DNA of 48,426 nt from Meiothermus hypogaeus (GTDB lineage: Bacteria > Deinococcota > Deinococci > Deinococcales > Thermaceae), in contig NZ_QWKY01000021.1 in the NCBI RefSeq assembly GCF_003574035.1, positions 1-48,426 on the forward strand, in the 5' to 3' direction. Below, piece after piece: positions 26,961 through 34,966 of the stretch (its first letter is position 1; each line of letters begins with the position of its first letter). The notes below the pieces were generated by a model. The model ran no database searches and was not told the origin of the DNA. It worked only from the letters and a program-made list of their open reading frames with translations. Both the position numbers and the translations under genes were made by a program.

Positions 26961-27575
26961 GTGCTTGACATCGGCCGGGCTCTCACCCGTAGCTTTGGGC
27001 TTTTGGCCCAGCACCCCGTGGGCATTGTGTGGTTGCTGGTGCAAGCCCTGCTGGTTAGCATTTTTACCCTGGGCCTGATGGCCGGGCCCATGCAGGTAGG
27101 CGTCTATACCGTGCTGATGCGCTATGCCCGCACCGGCCAGTGGGATCCCCAGGCCCTTTGGGGCAACACCACCGGGCACAACATCGTGGCCGGCATCGTG
27201 TTTGTGACCAGCGCCCTGGCGGCGTTTGTGGTGGGCCTCCCCGTTGCCGTACCGAACGCCCTGCTGGCTTCTTTGCTGGGGTATTTGGGTCTGGCCGCCA
27301 TCAACCTGCTGTGGTTTTATACCTTCCAGATCATGGTCGACGACGACCAGACCTGGCCCAAAGCGATTCGCAAGGGCTGGGATTTGATGCAACAGGGAGG
27401 GCTTTTGAACCACCTCCTGCTGATTGCCATCCTCGAGTCGCTCGTGTTGGTCTCGACCCTGTCCACCTGGCTACCCTTCCAGGTAGCCATGTACCTGCTC
27501 TTGCTGGGTTTCTCCACGGTTGCCCGGGCGGTAGCGTACGTGCAACTGGTGCCCACCCGGGCCTTCGAGCCATAG
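26961..27575 (+). CDS. Multi-pass membrane protein of unknown function
   Basis: 204 residues with about five hydrophobic segments. Recognisable pieces are LGLMAGPMQVGVYTVLMRYARTGQWDPQALW early on and FYTFQIMVDDDQTWPKAIRKGWDLMQQGG before the last two helices. This pattern occurs in uncharacterised membrane proteins related to DUF975/DUF4013-like families, but I do not assign one. GTG 26961 follows an SD-like GGAGGTG at 26950-26956. The gene starts 28 bp after repeat copy 4, so its promoter may lie in or at the edge of that element. It converges on the ABC permease genes. Confidence 0.65.
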   Translation: MLDIGRALTRSFGLLAQHPVGIVWLLVQALLVSIFTLGLMAGPMQVGVYTVLMRYARTGQWDPQALWGNTTGHNIVAGIVFVTSALAAFVVGLPVAVPNALLASLLGYLGLAAINLLWFYTFQIMVDDDQTWPKAIRKGWDLMQQGGLLNHLLLIAILESLVLVSTLSTWLPFQVAMYLLLLGFSTVARAVAYVQLVPTRAFEP

Positions 27576-27604
27576 AGCCGCACATTAACCCTGATCGCTC
27601 TGCC

Positions 27605-28516
27605 CTATTTATCGTAGGGTTTGCCCACCGCCGCGGGCGGACGGCTCCGCCCGATAAAGCCCGCCAGCACCAGCATGGTCAGGATGAAGGGCAGGGCTTG
27701 CACGATGGTGGCCGGCAGAATATCGCCACCTTGAAGCTGAATGGCCAGGGCCTGGGCAAAGCCGAACAACAAGGTTGCCCCCAGCACGCCAAACGGATGC
27801 CACTTGCCAAAAATGAGCGCAGCCAGGGCAATAAAACCGGCCCCCGCGCTCATGGCCCGAATGAACTGGTTGAGGAACCCGATCGACAGATACGCGCCTG
27901 CAATCCCGGCCAGCACCCCCGACAAAATCACGGCCGTGTAGCGCATACGGATCACATTCACACCCATGGTCTCGGCTGCTTCGGGGTGCTCGCCCACCGC
28001 CCGCAACCGCAGACCCCAGGGGGTTTTGAACAACACCCACCAGACCACCGGCACCAGCAAAAAGGCGAAAATAACCAGGATGGAGACGCTGCTAGGCCCC
28101 AGATCTACATTGGGCAGACGGTTCTGCACTTCTTGGGAAGTGGAGGTGTTGTTGTAGAGCACCTGCAAGACAATCGAGGGGGCCCCCAGGGCCGCGATGT
28201 TGATGGCGGTACCGGAGACAATCTGGTCGGCGCGGTACTTGATGGAGGCAATGGCATGAACCAGACCCACCAGGCCGCCTACTGTGGCCCCGGCCAGCAA
28301 CCCCACCCAGGGAATCCAGAAAGCCTCGAGGCCCCCTGTGGCCACCTCGATGCGGTTGACTGTAATGGCCGCTGCCGCCGCGCCGAACAGAATCATGCCC
28401 TCGAGGGCGATATTCACTACCCCACTACGCTCGGAGAATAGTCCGCCCAGCGAGGTCAGCAAAAGTGGGGCGGCCTGCCGCAGGGTTGAGAAGAAAAGCG
28501 CAATGACGATTTCCAT
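27605..28516 (-). CDS. Nucleoside-type ABC transporter permease (second subunit)
   Basis: 303 residues with about eight membrane helices, BPD_transp_2 family of the BMP/nucleoside type. SGVVNIALEGMILFGAAAAA and SIKYRADQIVSGTAINIAALG are characteristic, as is the coupling loop WGLRLRAVGEHPEAAETMGVNV (EAA-like). FGVLGATLLFGFAQALAIQL closes the core. Such permeases pair with a second permease and take up purine nucleosides using a BMP-family lipoprotein. ATG 28516 follows the upstream permease stop by 4 nt with an AGGAGA SD. Neither ATPase nor binding protein is in the window. Confidence 0.85.
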   Translation of the reverse strand: MEIVIALFFSTLRQAAPLLLTSLGGLFSERSGVVNIALEGMILFGAAAAAITVNRIEVATGGLEAFWIPWVGLLAGATVGGLVGLVHAIASIKYRADQIVSGTAINIAALGAPSIVLQVLYNNTSTSQEVQNRLPNVDLGPSSVSILVIFAFLLVPVVWWVLFKTPWGLRLRAVGEHPEAAETMGVNVIRMRYTAVILSGVLAGIAGAYLSIGFLNQFIRAMSAGAGFIALAALIFGKWHPFGVLGATLLFGFAQALAIQLQGGDILPATIVQALPFILTMLVLAGFIGRSRPPAAVGKPYDK

Positions 28517-28520
28517 ACGG

Positions 28521-30395
28521 TTAGTCTCCTGCCGCCGGTGCGGACTTGGCTTGGCGGGTCTCCTGCTCGGCACGGGCCTCGGTTTCGATCTGGGCTGCCC
28601 GCAGGGGGTCGGTGAAGTAGCGGGGCAGCAACCCTCCTACCGCGATAAAGAGGATAATCAGGGCCTGCAAGACCTGGATAATCTGGTTACTAATGCCGAG
28701 TTGCGCGTTCAGCGAGACCCCGCCGGCCAGCAGTACCCCAAACAGGGTGGCCGAGAGAAAGATTCCCAGGGGCATGTTCTGGCCCATCAGGGCCACCGCG
28801 ATGCCGTCGAAACCTACGCTCGAGGGAATGGCGGTCTTGAGCCGATAGGTGCCATCCATACCGGCCCCCAGCACATAGTGCGTGGCGGCCAGGCCGGCCA
28901 GCGCACCGGAAATCACCATGGCCAGAATCATTTTTCGCCTCAGGTTAACCCCTGCATATTCGGCGGCTTTAGGCGCCAGACCGGTAGCCCGTAGCTCGTA
29001 ACCGGCCGAGGTGCGGAACAGGTAGAAGTTGTAAAACAGCAGAGCCAGAATGGCAATCAGGAACGAGCCGTTGAGCAACTGCGAGGCCAGCGCCGAACTG
29101 ATGGTGACCGGGAAACCGGGCAAAAAGCCCCCCACCACGAACCCCAGCACCAGCGCACCCAGCGAAAACAGCAAACGCCTTCCCAGTTCTAATCGCCTTA
29201 GAGCGTAATAAACCCCCAGGCTGGCTATAACTGCAAGCGGCAGGGCCCAAGAAAAAGTGCCATTGGGTGCGATGATATTGATCATCAAGGGGATTCGGGC
29301 TCCTTCTTGCATTTCCTCACTGCGCCCTTCGAAACCCTCGGCTTTGAAGGGCAGGCGTACGGTTTGTCCAAAAAAGCGGTACTCGTTGGCAGCAATCATG
29401 AACAGCAACACCGAGGCCGCAATGTAGTTCATCATGATGGTATTGATGACCTCGTTGGCACCAAAGCGGGCCTTGAGCCAGCCCACAATACCCCCCCACA
29501 AGGCCCCTCCCAACGCTGCTGCTGCGATGGCCGCAGGTAGCAACAACCAGCCCGGCAGCGGCAGATACACACCCACCAACATAGCAAAGAGCGCACCCAT
29601 CGTAAGCTGGCCGGGTGCGCCGATATTAAACATCCCCGCACGGAATCCAAAGGCTACTGCAAGGCCTGTAAAAATAAGGGGGGTGGCAAAGCCCAGGCTG
29701 GTAAAGATGCCGGTCACGTTCAGGATAGGGCTGAACAAAATCTGGAAAGTATAGGTCACCAGATCAAGTTTCCCTGCGATCAGCTCGCGCAGCCCCAGCC
29801 CTTCTACCCCTTGGGTACCCAGGCCGGGCCGCAGAATGGCCACTACCACTGCCCCTAGCACCACCGCCAGCAACAGCGAAACGATGGGCACCACCACGCC
29901 CCGAAAACGCACCAGGAAGGCCAGGCCGCCCGGTAGCTGCATTCGGGCCAATAACAGTAGCCCCAGGGAGTAGAAAAATCCAGCATAGATACCCAGCGAT
30001 AGCGCAAATCGCCGTAGGGGTGGGCGACGTGCCCCAGCAGCAACCGCCGCATCGTTTACAGCACTGATAGCCTGGTAAAAAAGAAGCGCCTCAATGGCAA
30101 AAATGGCGATACCAACGCCACCCAGGATATAAAGCACTCGAGCCCTGGTTTCTGCATTGGGCACAAACAGCGCCGCGCTGGCTGCCAACAGCAGCAGGAT
30201 CCACAAACCAAAAGCGACCCCAAGCCAGTTGAAGGTCAGACCTTGCGGCAGGGTTAGACCCTTGGGATTCATGACCCCCAGCGGATTGAGCAGGTAGCCC
30301 GTACCATCAAACTCCCGTAGCGGAACTGCCCAGGGAGCCAGGATCATGATCAACAGCACCAGCCCCCCCACCATCAAAAACCAATACCGACTCAT
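28521..30395 (-). CDS. Nucleoside-type ABC transporter permease with extra N-terminal membrane domain
   Basis: 624 residues, much longer than the roughly 350 usual for the family. The C-terminal part is the canonical BMP/nucleoside permease: AFGFRAGMFNIGAPGQLTMGALFA, FGANEVINTIMMNYIAASVLL, GYELRATGLAPKAAEYAGVNL (EAA loop) and GFDGIAVALMGQNMPLGI. The first 200 residues add about five helices not typical of the family, and a further hydrophobic insert lies near residues 370-420. An SD GAGGAAC precedes ATG 30395. It is the first gene of a two-permease operon. Substrate specificity (purine nucleosides) is inferred. Confidence 0.8.
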   Translation of the reverse strand: MSRYWFLMVGGLVLLIMILAPWAVPLREFDGTGYLLNPLGVMNPKGLTLPQGLTFNWLGVAFGLWILLLLAASAALFVPNAETRARVLYILGGVGIAIFAIEALLFYQAISAVNDAAVAAGARRPPLRRFALSLGIYAGFFYSLGLLLLARMQLPGGLAFLVRFRGVVVPIVSLLLAVVLGAVVVAILRPGLGTQGVEGLGLRELIAGKLDLVTYTFQILFSPILNVTGIFTSLGFATPLIFTGLAVAFGFRAGMFNIGAPGQLTMGALFAMLVGVYLPLPGWLLLPAAIAAAALGGALWGGIVGWLKARFGANEVINTIMMNYIAASVLLFMIAANEYRFFGQTVRLPFKAEGFEGRSEEMQEGARIPLMINIIAPNGTFSWALPLAVIASLGVYYALRRLELGRRLLFSLGALVLGFVVGGFLPGFPVTISSALASQLLNGSFLIAILALLFYNFYLFRTSAGYELRATGLAPKAAEYAGVNLRRKMILAMVISGALAGLAATHYVLGAGMDGTYRLKTAIPSSVGFDGIAVALMGQNMPLGIFLSATLFGVLLAGGVSLNAQLGISNQIIQVLQALIILFIAVGGLLPRYFTDPLRAAQIETEARAEQETRQAKSAPAAGD

Positions 30396-30553
30396 AAGTT
30401 CCTCAGAGCGGATTCTACACCGCGCACACCATTTGGGTAGTAGTTCGCAGCCCAGGCAATTGTCATTCCCATTTGCATTGGTTATCAAATTCGGGCCACG
30501 GTTAAACCTGCCGACTTTGCAGTCCACTCCAATCCATCAACCTTCCACAGTGC

Positions 30554-30559
30554 TAAACT
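30554..30559 (+). promoter_or_regulatory. -10 box of menG (leaderless type)
   Basis: TAAACT with 6 nt to GTG 30566; no SD is present. Confidence 0.45.
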
Positions 30560-30565
30560 TTGTGA

Positions 30566-31330
30566 GTGCAAAACGCTACCGAGGCCAAAGCCCAGGCCAT
30601 TCAAAAGATGTTTTCCGAGATTGCCCCGCGCTACGACCTGCTCAACCGGATACTTTCTGCAGGGGTGGATCGGGTCTGGCGTGTAGCCGCAGTTAAGGCC
30701 GCCCTGGAGAAAAACCCGGGACGCATCCTCGACCTGGCTACCGGTACCGGTGATATTGCTTTGCTATTAAAGAAAGTTGCACCTCAGGCCGAGGTGATTG
30801 GCGGCGATTTTGCGCCCCCGATGCTCGAGCTGGCTCGACAAAAAGCCCAAAAAGCCGGACTTTCGATTCCTTTTGTTGAAGCCGATGCTCTTAAGCTGCC
30901 CTTCCCCGACCAGCACTTCGATGCAGTGACCATCGCGTTCGGCTTTCGCAACTTTGCCGACTACCCCAGAGCGCTGGCCGAACTGTACCGGGTGATTACG
31001 CCCGGTGGAAGGCTGTGCATTCTGGAGTTTCCGCCACCGCCTAAAAGTGGCCTTGGGGTCCTGTACCGGTTCTACTTCACCCGCATCCTGCCTCTGATCG
31101 GTGGGTTAATTTCCGGCAGCGCCTCGGCCTACCGCTACCTGCCGGAATCGGTGGAGCGCTTCCCAGATCCCTCGACCCTTGCAAATATGATGAGCAAAGC
31201 AGGCTTTAGCACCCGCTATCAGCTTTTCACCGGGGGCATCACTGCGCTGCATACTGGAGACAAGCCCGTTTTGACCTCACCTTCGCTAATCACCCGTAGC
31301 GGGGAGTTTCATTCAGGTAAACAGCCATGA
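30566..31330 (+). CDS. menG: Demethylmenaquinone methyltransferase (UbiE/MenG)
   Basis: 254 residues, a class I SAM methyltransferase. FSEIAPRYDLLNRILSAGVD at the N-terminus, ILDLATGTGDIALLL (motif I), VTIAFGFRNFADYPRALAELYRVITPGGRL and SASAYRYLPESVERFP are diagnostic of UbiE/MenG. It methylates demethylmenaquinone in the last step of menaquinone synthesis. After the usual GGITALHTG end it has an extra tail of roughly 20 residues (about 233-254). GTG 30566 fits a leaderless promoter. Its stop overlaps the next gene's start as ATGA. Confidence 0.9.
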   Translation: MQNATEAKAQAIQKMFSEIAPRYDLLNRILSAGVDRVWRVAAVKAALEKNPGRILDLATGTGDIALLLKKVAPQAEVIGGDFAPPMLELARQKAQKAGLSIPFVEADALKLPFPDQHFDAVTIAFGFRNFADYPRALAELYRVITPGGRLCILEFPPPPKSGLGVLYRFYFTRILPLIGGLISGSASAYRYLPESVERFPDPSTLANMMSKAGFSTRYQLFTGGITALHTGDKPVLTSPSLITRSGEFHSGKQP

Positions 31331-31860
31331 CAGGATTTGAAATAGACCCCCAGCGGCTACTGCTAGAGGGTATGGAGTCCGGTGAGTTTCCCGACCTGAA
31401 GCCCCTGGCGCTGGCCCGCGAGTATGCCCTCGAGAGCGCCCAGGGCAATCCCGGCGAGAACGAAATTGTTCGCTGGTGGCATAGTCCAGAAGGGTTTTAC
31501 TACGAGTTTAAGCGGTTTCCCGCTGCCTTTTATGGACGGTTGGGCCTGGTGCAGGGCGAATACCTGACCACCCACCAGGCTCAGGAACTGGTCTGGGAAG
31601 CCCTGGCTCGAGCGGAAAAGGATCAGGCCGACTTAACCCTTTTCTATACGGCCAACCTGATGCAAAGCAACCAGGACTTTTTCATGGCCTACACGCTGGG
31701 CCACACCCGTATCGAACGGGGCGAGGCCCGCTATGCCCTGCCCTTGTTTATGCGTTTGCAAACGCCCCAACATCTGCTGGTTTTATTCCGCTTAAAAGAC
31801 GAATACCTGGCTTTCAAAGTTCCCAAAGGTCAGCCGGTGTTGCAAGGACTCTTTGCTTGA
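31327..31860 (+). CDS. Protein of unknown function coupled to menG
   Basis: 177 residues, soluble, no family recognised. Visible stretches are EIVRWWHSPEGFYYEFKRFPAAFYGRLG, TTHQAQELVWEALARAEKDQADLTLFYTANLMQSNQDFFMAYTLGHTRIERG, and a strand-rich end (HLLVLFRLKDEYLAFKVPKGQPVLQG). It overlaps menG by 4 nt (ATGA), so it depends on menG translation and may act in the same process. No signal peptide or membrane helix is visible. Repeat copy 5 follows after 79 bp. Confidence 0.7.
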   Translation: MTGFEIDPQRLLLEGMESGEFPDLKPLALAREYALESAQGNPGENEIVRWWHSPEGFYYEFKRFPAAFYGRLGLVQGEYLTTHQAQELVWEALARAEKDQADLTLFYTANLMQSNQDFFMAYTLGHTRIERGEARYALPLFMRLQTPQHLLVLFRLKDEYLAFKVPKGQPVLQGLFA

Positions 31861-31939
31861 ACGAGTCCTGATGAATTGCTTTGTCCGTCTGTGGCTTTTC
31901 GCAATAGGCTCGAGAGAGCGCGCTGGCGGATCAGGTGTA

Positions 31940-32213
31940 ATACCAGATTCGGTTAGTTCGTCACCAAGGGGTGACGAACTAACCCAACCGAAGTTATCCG
32001 CGTAGCGGAGGGCGATACCGCCCCTTGGAAGTTATCCGCGTAGCGGAGGGCGATACCGCCCCTTGGAAGGGAGACGCTTTCTTCGCCGACCGACAGTGAA
32101 GGGCCATCGGTCCCCGGCTAGCGCCGGTACTCAAGGGAGGTGTGTGCTCTAGGATTCAAAAAGACAGCCTCTGGTGTTTTTGGTTTTGTAAACTGTCTTT
32201 TTGAATCCGGTAT
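31940..32213 (+). repeat. MITE-like palindromic element, copy 5 (long form, 274 bp)
   Basis: Nearly identical to copy 2, with two 38-bp units (31990-32027 and 32028-32065). Hairpin 1 has an altered loop (AAGG instead of AAAG) with the 15-bp stem intact. It lies between the convergent menG partner gene and the R2lox gene, 20 bp from the R2lox stop. Confidence 0.92.
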
Positions 32214-32233
32214 TATTCCTGATAAACCACCAT

Positions 32234-33073
32234 TCAGGCCGAACTGAATGGCCGCTCTAAAACCTCGGTACGGTGCTGAATCTGCCGTAGCGCGTAGTCC
32301 ACAAAATCCTGTTCGGAAATGTCGAAGGGCATGGGTTGGTGGGCAGCAAAAACCTCCTGTACAGTTCCAACCGCAGCCGGAATCAGCTCGGCCAGCACAT
32401 CTTCCAGCACCTCTTTAGTTTGCGGATGGCGGTGCAATAGCTTGCTCAGGTTATGCAGACCAAACGCAATGTGGCGTCCCTCGTCGGCCTGCACATGGCC
32501 CAGTCCCTTGCGCAAACCCGGCATCAGGTTTTCCTTTTCCAGCACCTCTTTATAAGCGCGATAGCCCGTCTCGGCCAGCACCCCTTCCACAATCAGGTTG
32601 TAGGTGCCGAGCGCCCGAACCTCTGCTGTAGGAGAGGGGTCGGTCTGGAGCGCGTTCATGGCTTGCGGCAGTGCCTGGTAAAAGATTTGCTGCCAGGATT
32701 CGACGTGGAACAGTGCCAGTTCAGGTGCGCCCCCCACCACCTCGCGGTGAAAGCGGTCAAAGAACTCGGCATGCTTAGCCTCCTCAAAGGTCCAGGTCGC
32801 CACATACAGGGCGTCGTCGTAGCGGCTCTGCTGGCTTACATGGAGCAAATAGGGGGCCAGATCCAGCGTGACCGCCTCTTCACCACCGACAAAAAGCGCC
32901 GAAAGATGCAGCAGGACTTTTTGTTGGGCTTCGCTCAAAGAGGCCCAGTCGTGGCGATCCTGGGTGAAATCGAGGTCTTGCGGATTCCAGAAGTTCCGCT
33001 TGGATTTGTGGTACAGGCTGATAACAAAATCGTCCTCGAGCCGACCCGGCTGGCTGGTGGCTAGTTGCCGCAT
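32234..33073 (-). CDS. R2-like ligand-binding oxidase (R2lox)
   Basis: 279 residues of the ferritin-like ribonucleotide reductase R2 family. All six metal ligands are present: E65, E98, H101, E163, E198 and H201. The residues of the Val-Tyr ether cross-link that defines R2lox are V68 (GGEEAV) and Y158 (GTYNLIVEG). Each equals the published Geobacillus R2lox number minus 4 (E69, V72, E102, H105, Y162, E167, E202, H205). R2lox carries a Mn/Fe cofactor and a bound fatty acid, and its substrate is unknown. It is not expected to reduce ribonucleotides. TAGAAT sits 6 nt before the ATG (leaderless). Confidence 0.92.
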   Translation of the reverse strand: MRQLATSQPGRLEDDFVISLYHKSKRNFWNPQDLDFTQDRHDWASLSEAQQKVLLHLSALFVGGEEAVTLDLAPYLLHVSQQSRYDDALYVATWTFEEAKHAEFFDRFHREVVGGAPELALFHVESWQQIFYQALPQAMNALQTDPSPTAEVRALGTYNLIVEGVLAETGYRAYKEVLEKENLMPGLRKGLGHVQADEGRHIAFGLHNLSKLLHRHPQTKEVLEDVLAELIPAAVGTVQEVFAAHQPMPFDISEQDFVDYALRQIQHRTEVLERPFSSA

Positions 33074-33079
33074 AGTTGA

Positions 33080-33085
33080 ATTCTA
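33080..33085 (-). promoter_or_regulatory. -10 box of the R2lox gene (leaderless type)
   Basis: TAGAAT on the minus strand with 6 nt to the ATG; no SD is present. Confidence 0.45.
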
Positions 33086-33123
33086 GCAGGCCCTCCACCA
33101 CCCTCGAGGCAAGCAAATCGAAA

Positions 33124-33144
33124 GCAGGGGAAAATCTCCCCTGC
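33124..33144 (-). terminator. Terminator of slyD
   Basis: GCAGGGGA, 5 nt, TCCCCTGC, followed on the minus strand by TTTCGATTT. It lies 19 bp after the slyD stop. Confidence 0.65.
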
Positions 33145-33163
33145 CGTCAGCTGTCTGCCTTTT

Positions 33164-33634
33164 TTAGTGGCTGTGTCCATGTACCCCGTGGGCATGGCCG
33201 TGCTCGAGTTCTTCCGCTGTTGCCGGCCGGATGGCCACAAGGGTGACATCAAAGTTCAGCGTCTCGCCCGCCAGGGCATGGTTGAAGTCGATGGTCACAT
33301 CTTTACCGTCCACGCTCAATACCGTGAAGGGCATGGGGTTGCCTTGTGGATCTTCTGCATAAAACATAGCCCCTTCCACCAGCTCGGCGTCGGCGGGAAA
33401 AGCCTCGCGCTCGACGACCTGAACCCCTTCGGGATCGTAGAGGCCATAACCCTTTTCGGGAGACACCGAGACCACGACCCGTTCTCCAGCGGCCCTGCCT
33501 TCCAGCGCTTCTTCCAGCCCCACCACAATATTGCGATGCCCATGCAGATACTCCAGCTCACCCTGGTCGATGAGCTCATCTTCAACGTGCAGCGTATAGC
33601 GAATGGTCACAACCTGGCCTTTGCTTGCGGTCAT
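33164..33634 (-). CDS. slyD: SlyD-type FKBP peptidyl-prolyl isomerase
   Basis: 156 residues. The FKBP domain starts VVTIRYTLHVEDELID, with EYLHGHRNIVVGLEEALEGRAAGE and EKGYGLYDPEGVQVV. An IF (insert-in-flap) chaperone domain follows (ELVEGAMFYAEDPQG), then VTIDFNHALAGETLNFDVTLVAIR. The C-terminus is a short His-rich tail (HGHAHGVHGHSH), expected to bind nickel. SlyD is a cytoplasmic folding helper that also supplies nickel to HypB in hydrogenase maturation, which fits the hyp cluster a few kb away. An SD GAGAGGAG lies before ATG 33634. Confidence 0.92.
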   Translation of the reverse strand: MTASKGQVVTIRYTLHVEDELIDQGELEYLHGHRNIVVGLEEALEGRAAGERVVVSVSPEKGYGLYDPEGVQVVEREAFPADAELVEGAMFYAEDPQGNPMPFTVLSVDGKDVTIDFNHALAGETLNFDVTLVAIRPATAEELEHGHAHGVHGHSH

Positions 33635-33686
33635 AAAGACTCCTCTCCATTCACAGAAACCATACTTCGTTTCCGCGAGACAGCCG

Positions 33687-33692
33687 AGTATA
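33687..33692 (-). promoter_or_regulatory. -10 box of slyD
   Basis: TATACT on the minus strand, about 50 nt before the start, in an AT-rich stretch. The -35 is poor. Confidence 0.3.
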
Positions 33693-33749
33693 AAGCATTC
33701 AGATTAAATAATCGTAAACCGATCGGGATACGAAATCCAGTCCATGCCC

Positions 33750-33755
33750 TATGCT
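33750..33755 (+). promoter_or_regulatory. -10 box of the cysteine synthase gene (leaderless type)
   Basis: TATGCT with 6 nt to ATG 33762. It overlaps the first codons of the longer reading from ATG 33744 and so favours the shorter start. Confidence 0.45.
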
Positions 33756-33761
33756 GTACCC

Positions 33762-34682
33762 ATGTTTGTGGAAGAGGTCATTGGCAAGACCCCTGTGGTT
33801 AAGCTCAAGCGCGTGGTGGAGCCGGGCATGGCCGAAGTCTGGGTCAAGCTGGAAGGCGATAACCCCGGCGGCTCCATCAAGGACCGCACGGCCTGGTATC
33901 TGATCAAGGATGCCGAGGAACGCGGCATCCTGAAACCAGGCTCGGGGCAACTGATTGTGGAGCCCACCAGCGGCAACACCGGCATCGGCCTGGCCATGGT
34001 AGCGGCCAGCCGGGGCTACAAACTGATTCTGACCATGCCGGCCCAGATGTCGGAGGAACGCAAGCGCATCCTCAGGGCCTACGGGGCCGAGTTAATACTC
34101 ACCGACCCCAGCCGCCGGATGCTGGCCGCTATCGAGGAGGCCCAGCGCATCGTGGCCGAGCGGGGGGCCTTTATGCCCAACCAGTTCGACAACCCCGCCA
34201 ACCCCAGGGCCCACTACGAGACCACCGGCCCCGAGATTTTCGAGCAGATGCAGGGCCGGCTGGATGCCTTTGTATACGGGTCGGGCACCGGCGGGACGAT
34301 TATGGGCGTCGGAAAGTACCTGCGGGAGCGGCTGCCCAAGGTGCAGATTATCGCCTGCGAACCCCGGCGCAGCAATGTGCTGTCCGGGGGCCAGATGGGT
34401 TCGCATCAGTTTCAGGGCATGGGGCCCGGTTTTATACCGCCCAACCTGGATGTGAAGATGCTGGATCGGGTGATTCAAGTGCTGGAAGAAGACGCCTTCC
34501 CACTGGCCAAGCCACTGGCTCGAGAGGAAGGGCTTTTCGTGGGGATGAGTGCCTGCGGGATGATCTGGGCCGCCCTCCAGGTAGCCCGCGAACTGGGGCC
34601 GGGCAAACGCGTACTAACCATCGCCTGCGACTCGGGGATGAAGTATCTCTCGACACCGCTGTTTGCAGACCCAGAAAGCTGA
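33762..34682 (+). CDS. cysM: Cysteine synthase (PLP-dependent O-acetylserine sulfhydrylase family)
   Basis: 306 residues. FVEEVIGKTPVVKLKRV at the N-terminus is the classic cysteine-synthase opening. The PLP lysine is K40 in GGSIKDR, SGNTG binds substrate carboxylate, and GSGTGGTIMG binds the cofactor phosphate. It makes cysteine from O-acetylserine (or a related activated serine) and sulfide. The segment MSEERKRILRAYGAELILT resembles CysM slightly more than CysK, but cystathionine beta-synthase-like activity cannot be excluded. ATG 33762 fits both the family N-terminus and a leaderless -10. It is divergent from slyD. Confidence 0.87.
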   Translation: MFVEEVIGKTPVVKLKRVVEPGMAEVWVKLEGDNPGGSIKDRTAWYLIKDAEERGILKPGSGQLIVEPTSGNTGIGLAMVAASRGYKLILTMPAQMSEERKRILRAYGAELILTDPSRRMLAAIEEAQRIVAERGAFMPNQFDNPANPRAHYETTGPEIFEQMQGRLDAFVYGSGTGGTIMGVGKYLRERLPKVQIIACEPRRSNVLSGGQMGSHQFQGMGPGFIPPNLDVKMLDRVIQVLEEDAFPLAKPLAREEGLFVGMSACGMIWAALQVARELGPGKRVLTIACDSGMKYLSTPLFADPES

Positions 34683-34726
34683 CAGACACGACAGCCTGTC
34701 GCACCAGTTCCGTCAGCAAGCGCTGT

Positions 34727-34966
34727 TCAGGAAGGGATGTCGCCCACCACACACCCCCGCCCCTGCCAGCCGATTTGCTTGACCTGCCCATCTTCGACCA
34801 GTACAGGTACGGTGCGCCCCCCATGGGTCAGGGTGAGCATCCGTTGAAGGGCCTCCAAGTCGGCCTCCACGTCGTACTCGATAAACGCTACCCCACGCCA
34901 CTCGAGGTCTTCCCGCAGCTCGGCAGTATAAGGACAGCCCTGGGTACCAAAAAGCTCTAGCGCCAT
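34727..34966 (-). CDS. UXX-star glutaredoxin-like protein (Cys form)
   Basis: 79 residues with a thioredoxin/glutaredoxin fold. LFGTQGCPYTAELREDLEWRG carries the active-site Cys (CPYT), RTVPVLV is the cis-Pro region, and IGWQGRGC ends the fold. It matches the UXX-star family, in which some members have selenocysteine at the active position; this one has TGC Cys. The role is probably thiol redox chemistry, partner unknown. Its ATG overlaps the end of the upstream SIS gene by 10 nt, so the two are coupled, downstream of hypE on the same strand. Confidence 0.75.
   Translation of the reverse strand: MALELFGTQGCPYTAELREDLEWRGVAFIEYDVEADLEALQRMLTLTHGGRTVPVLVEDGQVKQIGWQGRGCVVGDIPS

Noticed and set aside
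27140-28441. Plus-strand ORF of 433 codons
   Set aside because: It is antisense to the permease at 27605-28516 and out of frame with the membrane protein; it has no domain features.
32234-33073. Ribonucleotide reductase beta subunit
   Set aside because: The presence of the Val/Tyr cross-link pair and the short length identify it as R2lox.
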